A stretch of 64,000 nt of DNA, taken from the NCBI RefSeq assembly GCF_002209565.1, contig NZ_NJIH01000001.1, positions 62,001 to 126,000 of the forward strand, in the 5' to 3' direction. Below are positions 1 to 8,949 of this stretch, piece by piece. The notes under the pieces are model-generated. The model saw only the letters and a list, made by a program, of their open reading frames with translations. It searched no databases and was not told the DNA's origin. Within the stretch, counting starts at the first letter, position 1; each line of letters opens with the position of its first letter. The stretch comes from Candidimonas nitroreducens. Its GTDB lineage: Bacteria; Pseudomonadota; Gammaproteobacteria; Burkholderiales; Burkholderiaceae_B. Both the position numbers and the translations under genes were made by a program.

Positions 1-709
1 CCATGCTGCATACCGCGTCGAAGCTGTTGACCTGGATGCGCAGGCGCAGCAGGCGCCCGGCGCGGCCGGCCGACTGGGTCATCTTGGTAAGAATTGCCGT
101 GCCCGCGTGCAGGCCCACGTAGTCATATTTGAGCGTTTCGGCAAAGTCGATGTGCTTGTACCGCGCTAGCGGGTGCCCGCGGGCGGTGACCAGCATCAGG
201 CGATCTTCGCGATACGGCCGGGTATGCACGCCCATGGGGGTGTGATCGGCGTCGAATATGCCGAGATCGGTCTGGTTGGACTGCAGCAGTTCGGCGATGC
301 GCAGGCTGGTTTGTTCCTGCAGGTCGACGCGCAGACGCGGATTGGCGCCCAGGTAGCTGGCCAGGTCGGAGGGCAGGAAGTGCAGGATCGAAGCCGCGTT
401 GGCCATGATGCCGATGCGGTCTTCGACGCCCTGGGCGTAGTCGCTCAGTTCTTCTTCCATGGTGTCGGCAAGCTGCATCATGGCCAGCGCCTTCTGGTGG
501 AAGGCGCCGCCCGCCGGCGTCAGGGAAATGCCGCGTGCGCCGCGGCGCAGCAGCCTGACGCCGATGCGCGATTCGATGTCGCTGATGCGCTTGCTGGCGG
601 CCGCCACCGACAGGTGTATGCGGGCCGCGCCCTCGCTGATGCTGCCGGCCTGGGCGATGGCGATGAACAGGCGTAGGGCCGTGATGTCGATTTGAGAGAG
701 TTGGCTCAT
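1..709 (-). CDS. LysR-family transcriptional regulator (C-terminus cut by window edge)
   Basis: The minus strand reads from ATG at 709 without a stop to the window edge, giving 236 visible residues. Residues 1-62 form a LysR winged helix-turn-helix: MSQLSQIDITALRLFIAIAQ, then a GSISEGAARIHLS helix and a recognition helix ending in RLLRRG. The rest looks like the start of the substrate-binding domain. LysR regulators bind DNA as tetramers and respond to small molecules; the target here is unknown because the neighbour that usually reveals it lies outside the window. The gene diverges from the lipoprotein at 886. Family call is firm, function is open. Confidence 0.9.
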   Translation of the reverse strand, partial: MSQLSQIDITALRLFIAIAQAGSISEGAARIHLSVAAASKRISDIESRIGVRLLRRGARGISLTPAGGAFHQKALAMMQLADTMEEELSDYAQGVEDRIGIMANAASILHFLPSDLASYLGANPRLRVDLQEQTSLRIAELLQSNQTDLGIFDADHTPMGVHTRPYREDRLMLVTARGHPLARYKHIDFAETLKYDYVGLHAGTAILTKMTQSAGRAGRLLRLRIQVNSFDAVCSM

Positions 710-885
710 GGGGCGGATTCCAAGGGTTTGAAGCCCGGCGCGGAACTCGCGGCCGGCCCGGCCGGGCTTCCTGTGTCCTGCCGTGCGTGCGATCGCCGCT
801 TGCGGCATGGTTTCGGGACGCGCGGGCGCACTCCTGCATATAATCCCATGGTTGATGATATAGGCGCGGGCACCAAGGAGCCAGA

Positions 886-1281
886 GTGAAGATTTGGATT
901 TGCGGCCTGCTGGCCGCCGGATTGTTGTCGGGTTGCGCGGCAGGCATACAAGGGAATTCGCCCACGGTTTCTTATACGGTGCCGCGGGGCTACCTGGCGG
1001 TGTATCACCGCGCGCAAGACCAGGCGCAGAAGTGCCTGCGCGGGCAGAACGCCTATCGCGTGCAGGGCAAGCTGGATCGGGCCTCGGGTTCGGGCAGCGT
1101 CGACGTGGTGGCTCCGTTTGGAAGCAATGTGGTGGCGCGTACGCAGTTCCGGGCGCTGGATTCCGGGCACACGCGCGTCACCCAGAGCGTATGGGGCAGG
1201 TCGATCTGGGACAGCAAGGCGCTGGCCGCCATGCGCGAGTCCGTCTACATGGATACCTCGGAGTGCACCGCGTATCTCTGA
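886..1281 (+). CDS. Small secreted lipoprotein, function unknown
   Basis: 131 residues from a GTG start preceded by AAGGAG at 876-881. Residues 1-16 are a short signal peptide and LLSGC is a clear lipobox with Cys17 as the lipidated residue, so the mature protein should be anchored in a membrane facing the periplasm. The body is soluble, without transmembrane segments, and has two cysteines besides Cys17, one in the middle and one near the C-terminus, that could form a disulfide. I recognise no functional domain. It diverges from the LysR gene at 709 and stands alone. Confidence 0.75.
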   Translation: MKIWICGLLAAGLLSGCAAGIQGNSPTVSYTVPRGYLAVYHRAQDQAQKCLRGQNAYRVQGKLDRASGSGSVDVVAPFGSNVVARTQFRALDSGHTRVTQSVWGRSIWDSKALAAMRESVYMDTSECTAYL

Positions 1282-1401
1282 GCGGGAGCGCCGATCCGGG
1301 CGTGGCACGGGCGTCTTGGCGCCCGGGCGCTGGTCGAGCCTCGCGCCTGATGCCGCGTAGCGCAGCGCGGCGGCCGGATACGCGTGTGCCGCTGCGGGAA
1401 T

Positions 1402-1860
1402 TCAGGCCAGCCTGGCCTTGACCTGGGCGGAAACGGCGGCCATGTCGGCGCGGCCGGCCAGGCGCGCTTTCAGCAGGCCCATGACCTTGCCCATGGCGGG
1501 CCCGCCGCTCAGCCCCTGGGCCGAGACTTCGGCCACGGCGGCCTGGATGGCGGCATCGACTTCCTCGGCGCTGGCGGCCTGGGGCAGGAATTCCTGCAGC
1601 ACGGCCAGCTCGGCCTGTTCCTGCGCGGCGGTTTCGGTGCGGCCGGCCTGCTGGAAGGCGGCGATGGATTCGCGCCGCTGCTTGACTTGTTTCTCGATGA
1701 TGGCGGTGACGGCGGCGTCGTCGAGTTCGCGGCGCTCGTCGACTTCTTTCTGTTTGACGGCGGCCAGCAGAAAACGCAGCGTGCCCAGCCGGGCGGTGTC
1801 CTTGGCGCGCATGGCGCTCTTGACGGCCTCGGCCAGCCGGGGCTTGAGCGTGTTGCTCAT
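1402..1860 (-). CDS. GatB/YqeY domain protein
   Basis: 152 residues, the usual size of stand-alone YqeY proteins, starting MSNTLKPRLAEAVKSAMRAK. The N-terminal helical part carries the family pattern around RLGTLRFLLAAVKQKEVDER; the C-terminal helical tail with GPAMGKVMGLLKARLAG resembles the tRNA-binding tail domain of GatB. The ATG at 1860 has an AGGAAAAG ribosome site just upstream. The biochemical role of YqeY proteins is not settled; they resemble the tail domain of the aspartyl/glutamyl-tRNA amidotransferase B subunit. No obvious operon partner: dnaE2 ends 250 bases upstream on the same strand. Confidence 0.88.
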   Translation of the reverse strand: MSNTLKPRLAEAVKSAMRAKDTARLGTLRFLLAAVKQKEVDERRELDDAAVTAIIEKQVKQRRESIAAFQQAGRTETAAQEQAELAVLQEFLPQAASAEEVDAAIQAAVAEVSAQGLSGGPAMGKVMGLLKARLAGRADMAAVSAQVKARLA

Positions 1861-2110
1861 GTTTCTTTTCCTATAGTTTGATGCGGATTCACGGTTGCGG
1901 CGGCAAGCGGGGCTGTATGGCAGCGCCCAGCCGGCGCGGCACGTTCGCCGTGACGATTTCGAGCCCGCATGGATGCCGCGGCGCCGACCGATTGCGCGGC
2001 GCCGTACTTCCGGCATTTTAGCGCGCGGCCGCAGGCCGTCGATGGCAAGCGCAATCGAAGCGGCGCCCGTGGCGGCCACGTCGCCGTGCACGGTTGATCT
2101 GGAAATGGAG

Positions 2111-5100
2111 TCAATGAAAGTCGCGGCTGGGCACTTCCAGGCCGCCCAGCAGCGGGCTGAGATCGACCAGCCGGTAGGCGATCAGGTGCGCCACTTCGTG
2201 GCGGCGCTGCCAGACGCCGTAGACCCCCAGCAGCCGGGAGTGCACGAGTTCGACGCGCTGGCGCTCGACCAGATCGGGCCGCACGATCAGGTTGACCATT
2301 CCGGTTTCGTCTTCGATGCTGACGAAGACGATGCCCTGGGCGGTCAGCGGGCGCTGGCGCATGGTGACCAGCCCGCAGGCTCGCGCCAAGCGCCGGTCGG
2401 GGTAGCCGGCGAGCGTGGCGGCGCTGGCGTAGCGCCGTGCCTGCAGCATGGGGCGCAGCAGCGCCACGGGGTGCCGGCCCAGTGTCAGCCCGGTGGAACG
2501 GTAGTCGGCCAGTACCGCCTGGCCCTCGGTGGGTGCGGGCAGCGTGGGCTGTTCCGCCTCGACGACGGGCGCGGGCCGCAGCATGTCTCTGAACGGAATG
2601 TTCGCCGCCTGCCAGTGCGCCTGGCGCCTGTGGCCGCTAAGCGAGCGCAGCGCGTCGGCCGCCGCCAGCGCGTCCATGTCGTGGCGTTCCAGCCCGGCGC
2701 GCAGCGCCAGGTCGTGCGTGCCGGCATAGGGCCTTGCGCTGCGGGCTTCCTGGATGCGCTGCGCCGCCTGGGGCGACAAGCCCTTGACCTGGTTCAGGCC
2801 CAGCCGTACTTGAGGGCGCGGCATGGCAGGATCGGGGGCGCCGGGCGCGGGCCATTCGAAGCCGGCTTCCCAGTTGCTGGCGGCCACATCCACCGGCAGC
2901 ACTTGCACGCCGTGTCTGCGGGCGTCCTGCACCAGCTGGCGCGAGGAGTAAAAGCCCATGGGCTGCGAGTTCAGCAGGGCGACCAGAAAGGCCTCGGGCT
3001 CGTGCCGCTTCAGCCAGGCGCTGACGTAGGCCAGGATGGCGAAGCTGGCCGCGTGGCTTTCGGGAAAGCCGTATTCGCCGAAGCCTTCCAGCTGTTGGAA
3101 GATACGCTCGGCGAAACTTTCTTCGTAGCCCTTTCCCTTCATGCCGTCTATCAGCTTGTCGTGGAACTTGTGAATGCCGCCCTTGCGGCGCCAGGCCGCC
3201 ATGGAGCGGCGCAGTTCGTCGGCCTCGTCGTCGCTGAAGCCCGCGGCTTCCTTGGCGATCTGCATGGCCTGTTCCTGGAAGATGGGTATGCCCAGGGTAC
3301 GTCCGAGTATGCCTTCCAGGCCGGGCGGGCAGACATCGGCCCGATAGCTTTCGCGCTGCTGCAGGTAGGGGTGCACCATGCCGCCCTGGATCGGGCCGGG
3401 CCGCACGATGGCCACCTGCACCACCAGGTCGTAGAAGGCCTTGGGCTTCAGGCGCGGCAGCATGCTCATCTGCGCCCGCGATTCGATCTGGAATACACCT
3501 ATGGTGTCGGCCTGCTGGATCATGTCGTAGACCGCGGCATCGTCGCGGGGTATGTCCTGTACGGCCAGCGGCCGTTGCCGGCACCAAGAGGTCAGGGCCA
3601 GGGCGCGGCGCAGCGCCGACAGCATGCCCAGGGCCAGCACGTCGACCTTGAGCAGGCCCAGGGCGTCGAGGTCGTCCTTGTCCCACTGCACTACGCGGCG
3701 CTCGGCCATGGCGGCGTTTTCGATGGGCACCAGGCGCGTGAGCTTGCTGCGCGCAATCACGAAGCCCCCCGGGTGCTGCGACAGGTGGCGCGGAAAGCCG
3801 ATCAGCAGTTCGGTCAGCCAGACCCAGGACTGAGTGGTGGGCGACAGCGGATCCAGGCCTTGCGCGGCGGCCTTGGCCAGCAGGGCCTGCTTGCCGTCCC
3901 AGTACTGGCACGAACCCACCACCCGTTCGATGAGTTCCAGATCCAGCCCCAGCGCCTTGCCGGTGTCGCGCAGGGCGCTGCGCAGCCGGTAGGTGATGGC
4001 GACCGCGGCCAGCGCGGTGCGATGAAGGCCGTATTTGCCGTAGATGTACTGAATGATGTCTTCGCGGCGCTGGTGCTCGAAGTCTACGTCGATGTCGGGC
4101 GGCTCGTTGCGCTTGCGGCTGATGAAGCGCGCGAACAGCAGCTTGCTGTGGGCGGGATCGACCTCGGTGATGTGCAGGCAGTAGCACACGGCCGAGTTGG
4201 CCGCCGAGCCGCGGCCCTGGCAGAGTATGTTCAGTTCGCGAGCACGACGCACGATGTCGTACACGGTCAGGAAATAGGGTTCGTATTCCAGCTCGGCAAT
4301 AATGGCCAGCTCTTCTTCGAGCTGTTTGCCGACCGTGTCGGGAATGCCTGCGGGGTAGCGCTTCTGCGCGCCGGCGTAGACCTCTGCGCGCAAATAGGCC
4401 TGCACGCTGCGCCCGGCCGGCACGATTTCTTCCGGGTACTCGTACTTGATTTGTTTCAGGCTGAAGGTGCAGCGCCGGCTGATTTCCAGGGTTTGCAGCA
4501 GAACGTCTGTGGGATAGAGCTGCGCCAGGCGCTCCAGCGGCCGCAAGTGCTGCTCGGCATTGGCCTTGAGCGCAAAGCCGCATTCGCGTATGGGGCGCTT
4601 GAGGCGGATGGCCGTCAGGGTGTCGTGCAGCGACTGGCGCGAGCGCCGGTGCATTTCCACCCCGCCCAGCGCCACCAGGGGAACGCCGAGCCGCTGCGAC
4701 CAGGCCCGCAGCGCCGCATCGGGACGCAGCTCGCCGGCCCGGTAGTGCCGGTTCAGCCCCAGCCACAGCCGGCCCGCGTAGGGCGTCTGTAGCGCTTCCA
4801 GCTGTGCCTGCCAGGCATCTGTCTGCGCCGCGCCGCCGGGCTTGAAAAGAATCAGGCAGTCCGGCATGTGGCGCAGGTGTTCCCAGCCGCAAGGGGGCGC
4901 GAGCAGGTCGGCCGGCTCCAGGCGGTAGCTGCCCTTGGCGCAGCGCGAGCGCGCCAGGGTGATCAGTTCAGACAGGTTGCCGTAGCCTTCCAGCGTGCAG
5001 GCCAGGATGATGATCTCGGCGCGGCTGTCGTGCAATACGAAGCGGCTGCCCACGATCAGCTTGATGCCGCATTCTTGGGCTGCGACGTGCGCCCGCACGA

Positions 5101-5320
5101 TGCCGGCCAGCGAGCATTCGTCGGCCAGGGCCAGCGCCTGGTAGCGCAGCGCGGCGGCTTGTTGCAGCAGTTCGTGGGGGTACGAGGCGCCGCGCAGGAA
5201 AGAAAAATTCGACAGGCAGTCGAGCTCGGCATAGCCGGGCAGCGCCAGGCCGGCAGCAGCGGCGGGTATGGCGCTACCCTCGGGCGGATCGGGCGCGGCG
5301 GGTGAGGGGGAGAGAGGCAT
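2111..5320 (-). CDS. dnaE2: Error-prone DNA polymerase DnaE2
   Basis: 1069 residues from ATG at 5320, close to the usual DnaE2 length. The order is that of C-family polymerases: an N-terminal PHP domain beginning near YAELDCLSNFSFLRGAS, the palm with GRGSAANSAVCYCL near residue 368 and the catalytic-acid motif PPDIDVDFEHQRRE near 407, then fingers and an OB fold near the C-terminus (GMVNLIVRP). DnaE2 works with ImuA and ImuB in SOS-induced translesion synthesis, and here it is the last gene of that operon. The frame stays open upstream to 5479, but the extra 53 residues are proline-rich and lie over two hairpins, so I prefer 5320. Confidence 0.95.
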   Translation of the reverse strand: MPLSPSPAAPDPPEGSAIPAAAAGLALPGYAELDCLSNFSFLRGASYPHELLQQAAALRYQALALADECSLAGIVRAHVAAQECGIKLIVGSRFVLHDSRAEIIILACTLEGYGNLSELITLARSRCAKGSYRLEPADLLAPPCGWEHLRHMPDCLILFKPGGAAQTDAWQAQLEALQTPYAGRLWLGLNRHYRAGELRPDAALRAWSQRLGVPLVALGGVEMHRRSRQSLHDTLTAIRLKRPIRECGFALKANAEQHLRPLERLAQLYPTDVLLQTLEISRRCTFSLKQIKYEYPEEIVPAGRSVQAYLRAEVYAGAQKRYPAGIPDTVGKQLEEELAIIAELEYEPYFLTVYDIVRRARELNILCQGRGSAANSAVCYCLHITEVDPAHSKLLFARFISRKRNEPPDIDVDFEHQRREDIIQYIYGKYGLHRTALAAVAITYRLRSALRDTGKALGLDLELIERVVGSCQYWDGKQALLAKAAAQGLDPLSPTTQSWVWLTELLIGFPRHLSQHPGGFVIARSKLTRLVPIENAAMAERRVVQWDKDDLDALGLLKVDVLALGMLSALRRALALTSWCRQRPLAVQDIPRDDAAVYDMIQQADTIGVFQIESRAQMSMLPRLKPKAFYDLVVQVAIVRPGPIQGGMVHPYLQQRESYRADVCPPGLEGILGRTLGIPIFQEQAMQIAKEAAGFSDDEADELRRSMAAWRRKGGIHKFHDKLIDGMKGKGYEESFAERIFQQLEGFGEYGFPESHAASFAILAYVSAWLKRHEPEAFLVALLNSQPMGFYSSRQLVQDARRHGVQVLPVDVAASNWEAGFEWPAPGAPDPAMPRPQVRLGLNQVKGLSPQAAQRIQEARSARPYAGTHDLALRAGLERHDMDALAAADALRSLSGHRRQAHWQAANIPFRDMLRPAPVVEAEQPTLPAPTEGQAVLADYRSTGLTLGRHPVALLRPMLQARRYASAATLAGYPDRRLARACGLVTMRQRPLTAQGIVFVSIEDETGMVNLIVRPDLVERQRVELVHSRLLGVYGVWQRRHEVAHLIAYRLVDLSPLLGGLEVPSRDFH

Positions 5321-5392
5321 GATGGGCGGTGTGATGGGTGGCGTGGTGGGAATGGGCGCAAGGCCAAGCCAGAGTCCCAGCTCTGCGCCAGG

Positions 5393-5455
5393 CACGGACA
5401 GTCCGCAGGGACTGTCCGTGTCCGGGCTTAGCCTCGCGATAGTTACGACTATCGC
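5393..5455. other. Two consecutive perfect hairpins between imuB and dnaE2
   Basis: The first stem is CACGGACAGTCC (5393-5404) pairing with 5409-5420 across the loop GCAG: 12 bp without mismatch. The second is GCGATAGT (5436-5443) pairing with 5448-5455 across TACG: 8 bp without mismatch. Neither is followed by a T-run on the transcribed strand, so they are not classic terminators. They sit in the 217-bp spacer between imuB and dnaE2 and could be an mRNA processing or attenuation element, or a small palindromic repeat. Confidence 0.7.
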
Positions 5456-5537
5456 TGCGGTTTGCGCCTTGCCCTGCACACGAATCCATCAATTTCATTA
5501 TGGGCACGAACTTCTGAGACACGACACTAGGCAAACC

Positions 5538-7076
5538 CTAAGCGAACAAGCCATGCAGGAACCAGCGCGGCCGGCCCGGTTCGCGGTCGAGATAGATCCA
5601 GTAGCGCGCCGCGCTGGCGTCCTGCGCCACGAAGTAATCGCGCGAGACGTGGCCGGTTTCGTCCCACCAGCCGGCCTCGATGCGCTCGGGGCCGCGTACC
5701 AGCCGCAGCGCCGCACCCTGGTAGCAGGGCCGGTCGTTGCGGGTTTCCAGGGGAACGGCGGCGCGCAGCAGCCAGAAGGGCCTGCCTGTGCCCGGAAAGC
5801 GGCCGGCGTCTTGTTCGCCAGGCATATCGGCGCAGGCTTCTTCGTGCTGCCGCGCCGCATTGCGGCTGGTGTGGCCGGTGTGATCAGCCGGCGCCAGGGG
5901 TTCCCACGAATTGGCGTGTTCGGGCCTGTGGTCGGCGCGCGGGCGCGGCTGCCACAGGCCCTGCGGCCCCAGGCGGGCGCGCAGCAGATCCAGCAGGCGG
6001 CTCTCGCGGGAAGCCCATAGTGCCGGTTCGATGAACAGGCTCTGGCTGGCCCCCGGCCGGGGTTCGACGTGGTCGACGGCCAGTTCCAGCGCGATGGCCG
6101 GGGCTTCCAGGCTCGTGTTGCGCAGGCGCTCGTCGAGCACCGCCAAGAAATCGCCGGCCTGCCACGCGGCCTGCGAGTAGGCCAGGCTCAGGGCGGTGGG
6201 TGGCCGGGCGTGGCGGCCTTTTTCGTAGTGCAGCAGGAAGTGCAGTTTGTCGGTGGCGCCGTGGCGCGCCTGCAGCCAGCCGCACAGCAGCTCGATGAGC
6301 CGGATGGCGGCGTGCCGCAGGCCGGCGACGTGCTCGATGCGCTCGATGAAGTCGTGGCGCTGCGCGAATCGGGGCGGCGCCTCGAACCACAGGAAGTGTT
6401 CGTCGGTGTCGCCGTAGGCGGCATCCAGGCTTTGCACCACGGCCGGCGCGCTGCGGCGCTGCAGGCCCTTGCGGGGCAGGCGGCGCAGCTGGCCCAGGCT
6501 GCGGCAGCCTATGTTGTCGAACCACGCGGCATGGGCGTCGCCGGCGGGCAGCGCGGCGGCAGGGATCTGGTTCAGCAGGCGGCGCAGCGTGGCCAAGTGC
6601 AGCGTGCGGCGCCGTGTACCGGCGCCTGCTTGCCAGGCCAGCATGCAGGCGCCGGCGGCGGTGGGCGCCATGCCCAGGCGGGCCCTGGCCTGCAGCGCGG
6701 CCAGGCTGGCGCCGAGCCTGCGCCACAGCGCGCGCGGGCCGCCGAACAGGCGCAGGCTGGCGCCGATATCGAGCACCAGCGTGTGGGCGTCGAAGCAGGC
6801 CAGCCGTGGCGTGTACTGCAGCAGGGCCAGCGCCAGCTGCTGCAGGTAGGCGGCTTCGGCCTGCGGGTCGGCTTCGCGCAGGGCGGCGCCCGGGGCCACG
6901 CCCAGGGCGCTGCCACGGCGCATGCCGGGACGCAGCCCCAGTGCCAGGGCGGCCGGCGTGCAGGCGCAGACCCGGCCCTGGCACAGTACCGCCGCCTGGG
7001 TCGTTTCAGCCGACCAGTTCGGGAACAGGGCGTCCAGGCTGTGCGTGGGCAGGTAGAGGCTGATCCAGAGCCGCAT
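5538..7076 (-). CDS. imuB: ImuB, Y-family polymerase-like SOS mutagenesis protein
   Basis: 512 residues starting MRLWISLYLPTHSLDALFPN. The N-terminal half resembles the Y-family polymerase palm and fingers (LDIGASLRLFGG; later a helix-hairpin-helix-like GCRSLGQLRRLPRKGLQRR). ImuB proteins usually lack the polymerase catalytic acids and act as a beta-clamp adaptor bringing ImuA and DnaE2 to lesions; I see no convincing catalytic acid pair here either. Its start lies inside imuA, a 71-bp overlap in another frame, which suggests translational coupling. dnaE2 follows after 217 bp. Expression should follow the LexA box at 7772-7791. Confidence 0.92.
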   Translation of the reverse strand: MRLWISLYLPTHSLDALFPNWSAETTQAAVLCQGRVCACTPAALALGLRPGMRRGSALGVAPGAALREADPQAEAAYLQQLALALLQYTPRLACFDAHTLVLDIGASLRLFGGPRALWRRLGASLAALQARARLGMAPTAAGACMLAWQAGAGTRRRTLHLATLRRLLNQIPAAALPAGDAHAAWFDNIGCRSLGQLRRLPRKGLQRRSAPAVVQSLDAAYGDTDEHFLWFEAPPRFAQRHDFIERIEHVAGLRHAAIRLIELLCGWLQARHGATDKLHFLLHYEKGRHARPPTALSLAYSQAAWQAGDFLAVLDERLRNTSLEAPAIALELAVDHVEPRPGASQSLFIEPALWASRESRLLDLLRARLGPQGLWQPRPRADHRPEHANSWEPLAPADHTGHTSRNAARQHEEACADMPGEQDAGRFPGTGRPFWLLRAAVPLETRNDRPCYQGAALRLVRGPERIEAGWWDETGHVSRDYFVAQDASAARYWIYLDREPGRPRWFLHGLFA

Positions 7077-7737
7077 GGTACGAGGCGGCGCCGGCGTAGG
7101 TACGCATGCCGCTGAAGGACAGGACGATGGGATGCGGGCAGGCCGGCCCGTGCCGCTTGACGATGGTCAGGGCCACCCCTTGCGCTGCGGCGGCCAGCTG
7201 CAGGCGCAGCGGCGCGGCGCTGGGCTGGCGCGCGGCCTCGGGCGGCCGGAACAGGGCGCAAAAAGTGCCGCTGCCCTGTGCCAGCCATTGCAGGCGCCGC
7301 AGCGCGGGATTGCGCACGCGGCCGGCCCAGGCCAGCACGGCCGCGCAGGCCTGGTGGCGCAGTATTTGTTCGACCGCCCACAGGGCGTCGGCGGCCGTGG
7401 CGGGACAGACCCAGAGCAGGCTTTGTGGCGACAGGCGCCAGCGCTGCCAGCAGGCGATGTCGGGCACGTGGGGTGGGTCGACCAGCACGATGCGGCGCGC
7501 CGGATCCAGCTGCTGCATGGCCGGGCGCAACAGCTGGATTTCGCCTATGCCGGGGTGGCGCGGCATGAGCTCGACCAGCGCGCCCAGCGGCCAGCCGCCG
7601 CCGGGCAATTCGCGGTCGAGCTCGGCAAAGCCGGTGGAAATAGTGGCCTGCCGCCCCTGCGCGAGCTGCGAGCCCCGCCACAGGGCGGGGTGAATGCGCT
7701 CGGGGTGCAGCAGGGCGGGGGAACGCGGGGGTTTCAT
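7006..7737 (-). CDS. imuA: ImuA, SOS translesion synthesis-associated protein
   Basis: 243 residues. The N-terminal part begins with a proline-rich stretch then ISTGFAELDRELPGGGWPLG, the RecA/SulA-like opening of ImuA proteins, with LVELMPRHPGIGEIQLLRPA as the next conserved block. ImuA is the small accessory protein of the ImuA-ImuB-DnaE2 mutasome. It is the first gene of the leftward operon, its ATG (7737) is 34 bp from a perfect LexA operator, and its 3' end overlaps imuB by 71 bp. No strong ribosome site precedes the ATG; GGGGCTAAGG further up is only partly similar. Confidence 0.92.
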   Translation of the reverse strand: MKPPRSPALLHPERIHPALWRGSQLAQGRQATISTGFAELDRELPGGGWPLGALVELMPRHPGIGEIQLLRPAMQQLDPARRIVLVDPPHVPDIACWQRWRLSPQSLLWVCPATAADALWAVEQILRHQACAAVLAWAGRVRNPALRRLQWLAQGSGTFCALFRPPEAARQPSAAPLRLQLAAAAQGVALTIVKRHGPACPHPIVLSFSGMRTYAGAASYHAALDQPLPAHAQPGRPVPELVG

Positions 7738-7771
7738 GGCATGGCTGGGGCTAAGGGTGTCGTGATTATTT

Positions 7772-7791
7772 TACTGTATAAAAAAACAGTA
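7772..7791. promoter_or_regulatory. LexA operator (SOS box) of imuA-imuB-dnaE2
   Basis: TACTGTATAAAAAAACAGTA is a perfect match to the CTGT-N8-ACAG LexA consensus with the favoured flanking T-A and T-A, and is A/T-rich in the centre. It lies 34 bp upstream of the imuA start codon, a position that would overlap the promoter. LexA repression relieved by RecA after DNA damage is the established control for this operon type. Confidence 0.93.
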
Positions 7792-7909
7792 TAAATGGGA
7801 TGTGCCGCGAGATTGATGTAACAGTGCCGATATCGCGGCTGGATGCACCCTGGCGTGTTCTTCTGCCGCTGTGTGGCATCTTTCTTTGGAAGAGGGCGCT
7901 GCCCTCGGG

Positions 7910-7964
7910 GCGGCCCGACCTACACGGCTCGACCTACGCGGCCCGACCTACGCGGCCCGACCCA
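7910..7964 (+). repeat. 14-bp tandem repeat, about four copies, in the imuA/hydrolase intergenic region
   Basis: The unit GCGGCCCGACCTAC occurs at 7910-7923, 7924-7937 (two changes), 7938-7951 and in part at 7952-7964. The rest of the 321-bp divergent spacer (7738-8058) holds the LexA box near imuA and no other gene or site I can support. The 14-bp period would also shift any reading frame through it. Confidence 0.85.
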
Positions 7965-8058
7965 GCTTCGGCGCCGAATATGTGTATGATCGGAATTCAA
8001 GCTTGCGCGCGCCGCTGCGCGCCGCAGTCCCGCAACACGACACAACCACCGCGCCTCT

Positions 8059-8841
8059 ATGCCGACTTCAGCGCCTACCGTTCCCGAGCCCTTGACCTTG
8101 TTTCCCGAGCAGGGCGACCCGCAGCAGCTTTTCGTGCTGGTGCACGACGCGGCGGCCGGCCCGCAGCAATTGCTGCCGCTGGCGCAGGCCTGCAAGAAGG
8201 CTTTCGTCAATGCGCTGGTGGTGCTGCCGTATGGCCCGATACCCGGCGAAAGCGGCCAATACGGCTGGCTCGAACCCGACGCCGAGGGCAAGGGCGAGGC
8301 GGCCCTGCCCGAGCGCGTGGCGCGCGCGCTGCCCGCGCTGATAGAGCTGGTGCGAGGTCTGCAGGCCCGCTATGCGCTGTCCGGCGAGCAGACCGCCCTG
8401 GCCGGCTTCGGCGAGGGGGCGATGCTGGTGCTGGAGGCCTGCTCGGCGCAGCCTGGCCTGGCCGGCCGGGTCCTGGCGTTTTCCGGGCGCTACGCCCGCC
8501 TGCCGCTGCAGGCGCCGCCGGTTACCACACTGCATCTGCTGCACGGCGCCGCCGACCGCGTCATACCCGCCGACCGGGCGCGCGAGGCCCATGCCCACCT
8601 GGCCGAGCTGCGCGGCGACGCCACCCTGGACATCGCCTCGACTGTCGGCCACGAATTGCACGAGGCCCTGATCCAGCAGGCCCTGCATCGCCTGCAGACC
8701 TGCCTGCCTCTTAGAAGCTGGGAAGCGGCCCTGGGCGACCTGAGCGCCGCGCCGCAGGGCCACGAAGACGATGTCGACGACTCGGTGCATGGCGGGTCTA
8801 CCGCAGACGCCAGGGGGGGCGGCAAGCCGACCTTGCATTGA
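8059..8841 (+). CDS. Alpha/beta hydrolase of the carboxylesterase/YpfH type, nucleophile Ser replaced
   Basis: 260 residues with the layout of the phospholipase/carboxylesterase (YpfH) group: a strand ending FVLVHDAAAG near residue 29, the nucleophile elbow near 116-120, the acid Asp166 in LHGAADRV and His198 in VGHELHE. The nucleophile motif, normally G-F-S-x-G, reads GFGEG: codon 118 is GGC (8410-8412), one base from AGC Ser. With the Asp and His kept but no Ser, the protein may be catalytically dead or a sequence error may be present. The last 45 residues form an acidic, glycine-rich tail that is unusual for the family. The TGA stop overlaps the palindromic repeat at 8841. Confidence 0.85.
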   Translation: MPTSAPTVPEPLTLFPEQGDPQQLFVLVHDAAAGPQQLLPLAQACKKAFVNALVVLPYGPIPGESGQYGWLEPDAEGKGEAALPERVARALPALIELVRGLQARYALSGEQTALAGFGEGAMLVLEACSAQPGLAGRVLAFSGRYARLPLQAPPVTTLHLLHGAADRVIPADRAREAHAHLAELRGDATLDIASTVGHELHEALIQQALHRLQTCLPLRSWEAALGDLSAAPQGHEDDVDDSVHGGSTADARGGGKPTLH

Positions 8842-8949
8842 TACGGATTCGCGATCAAAAAGAAGATAAGGGCATTGCTTCGCCTTGCCGTACTCTTTGT
8901 ACCCCCTGCGGCTTCGCGCCTTGTTCTCTGCTTGATCGCGAACCCGTAT
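8841..8949. repeat. Palindromic repeat element, copy 1
   Basis: The 18-bp ends ATACGGATTCGCGATCAA (8841-8858) and its complement at 8932-8949 match at 17 of 18 positions, enclosing about 73 bp with a GCTTCGCCTTG core. A related, longer copy lies at 12753-13050. The element begins in the stop codon of the hydrolase gene. It could act as a 3' transcript-end structure. The rest of the 266-bp gap to 9107 contains no gene I recognise. Confidence 0.8.

Noticed and set aside
123-965. 280-codon minus-strand frame across the LysR start
   Set aside because: Arg/His/Pro-rich shadow of the LysR gene in another phase, without recognisable domain.
1895-4792. 965-codon open frame opposite dnaE2
   Set aside because: GC-rich codon use keeps the antisense frame open; the reading is low-complexity His/Gln/Gly/Ala-rich and the minus strand has all DnaE2 motifs.
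5321-5479. N-terminal extension of DnaE2
   Set aside because: Proline-rich, covers two hairpins and is absent from the usual DnaE2 start; ATG 5320 fits the family length.
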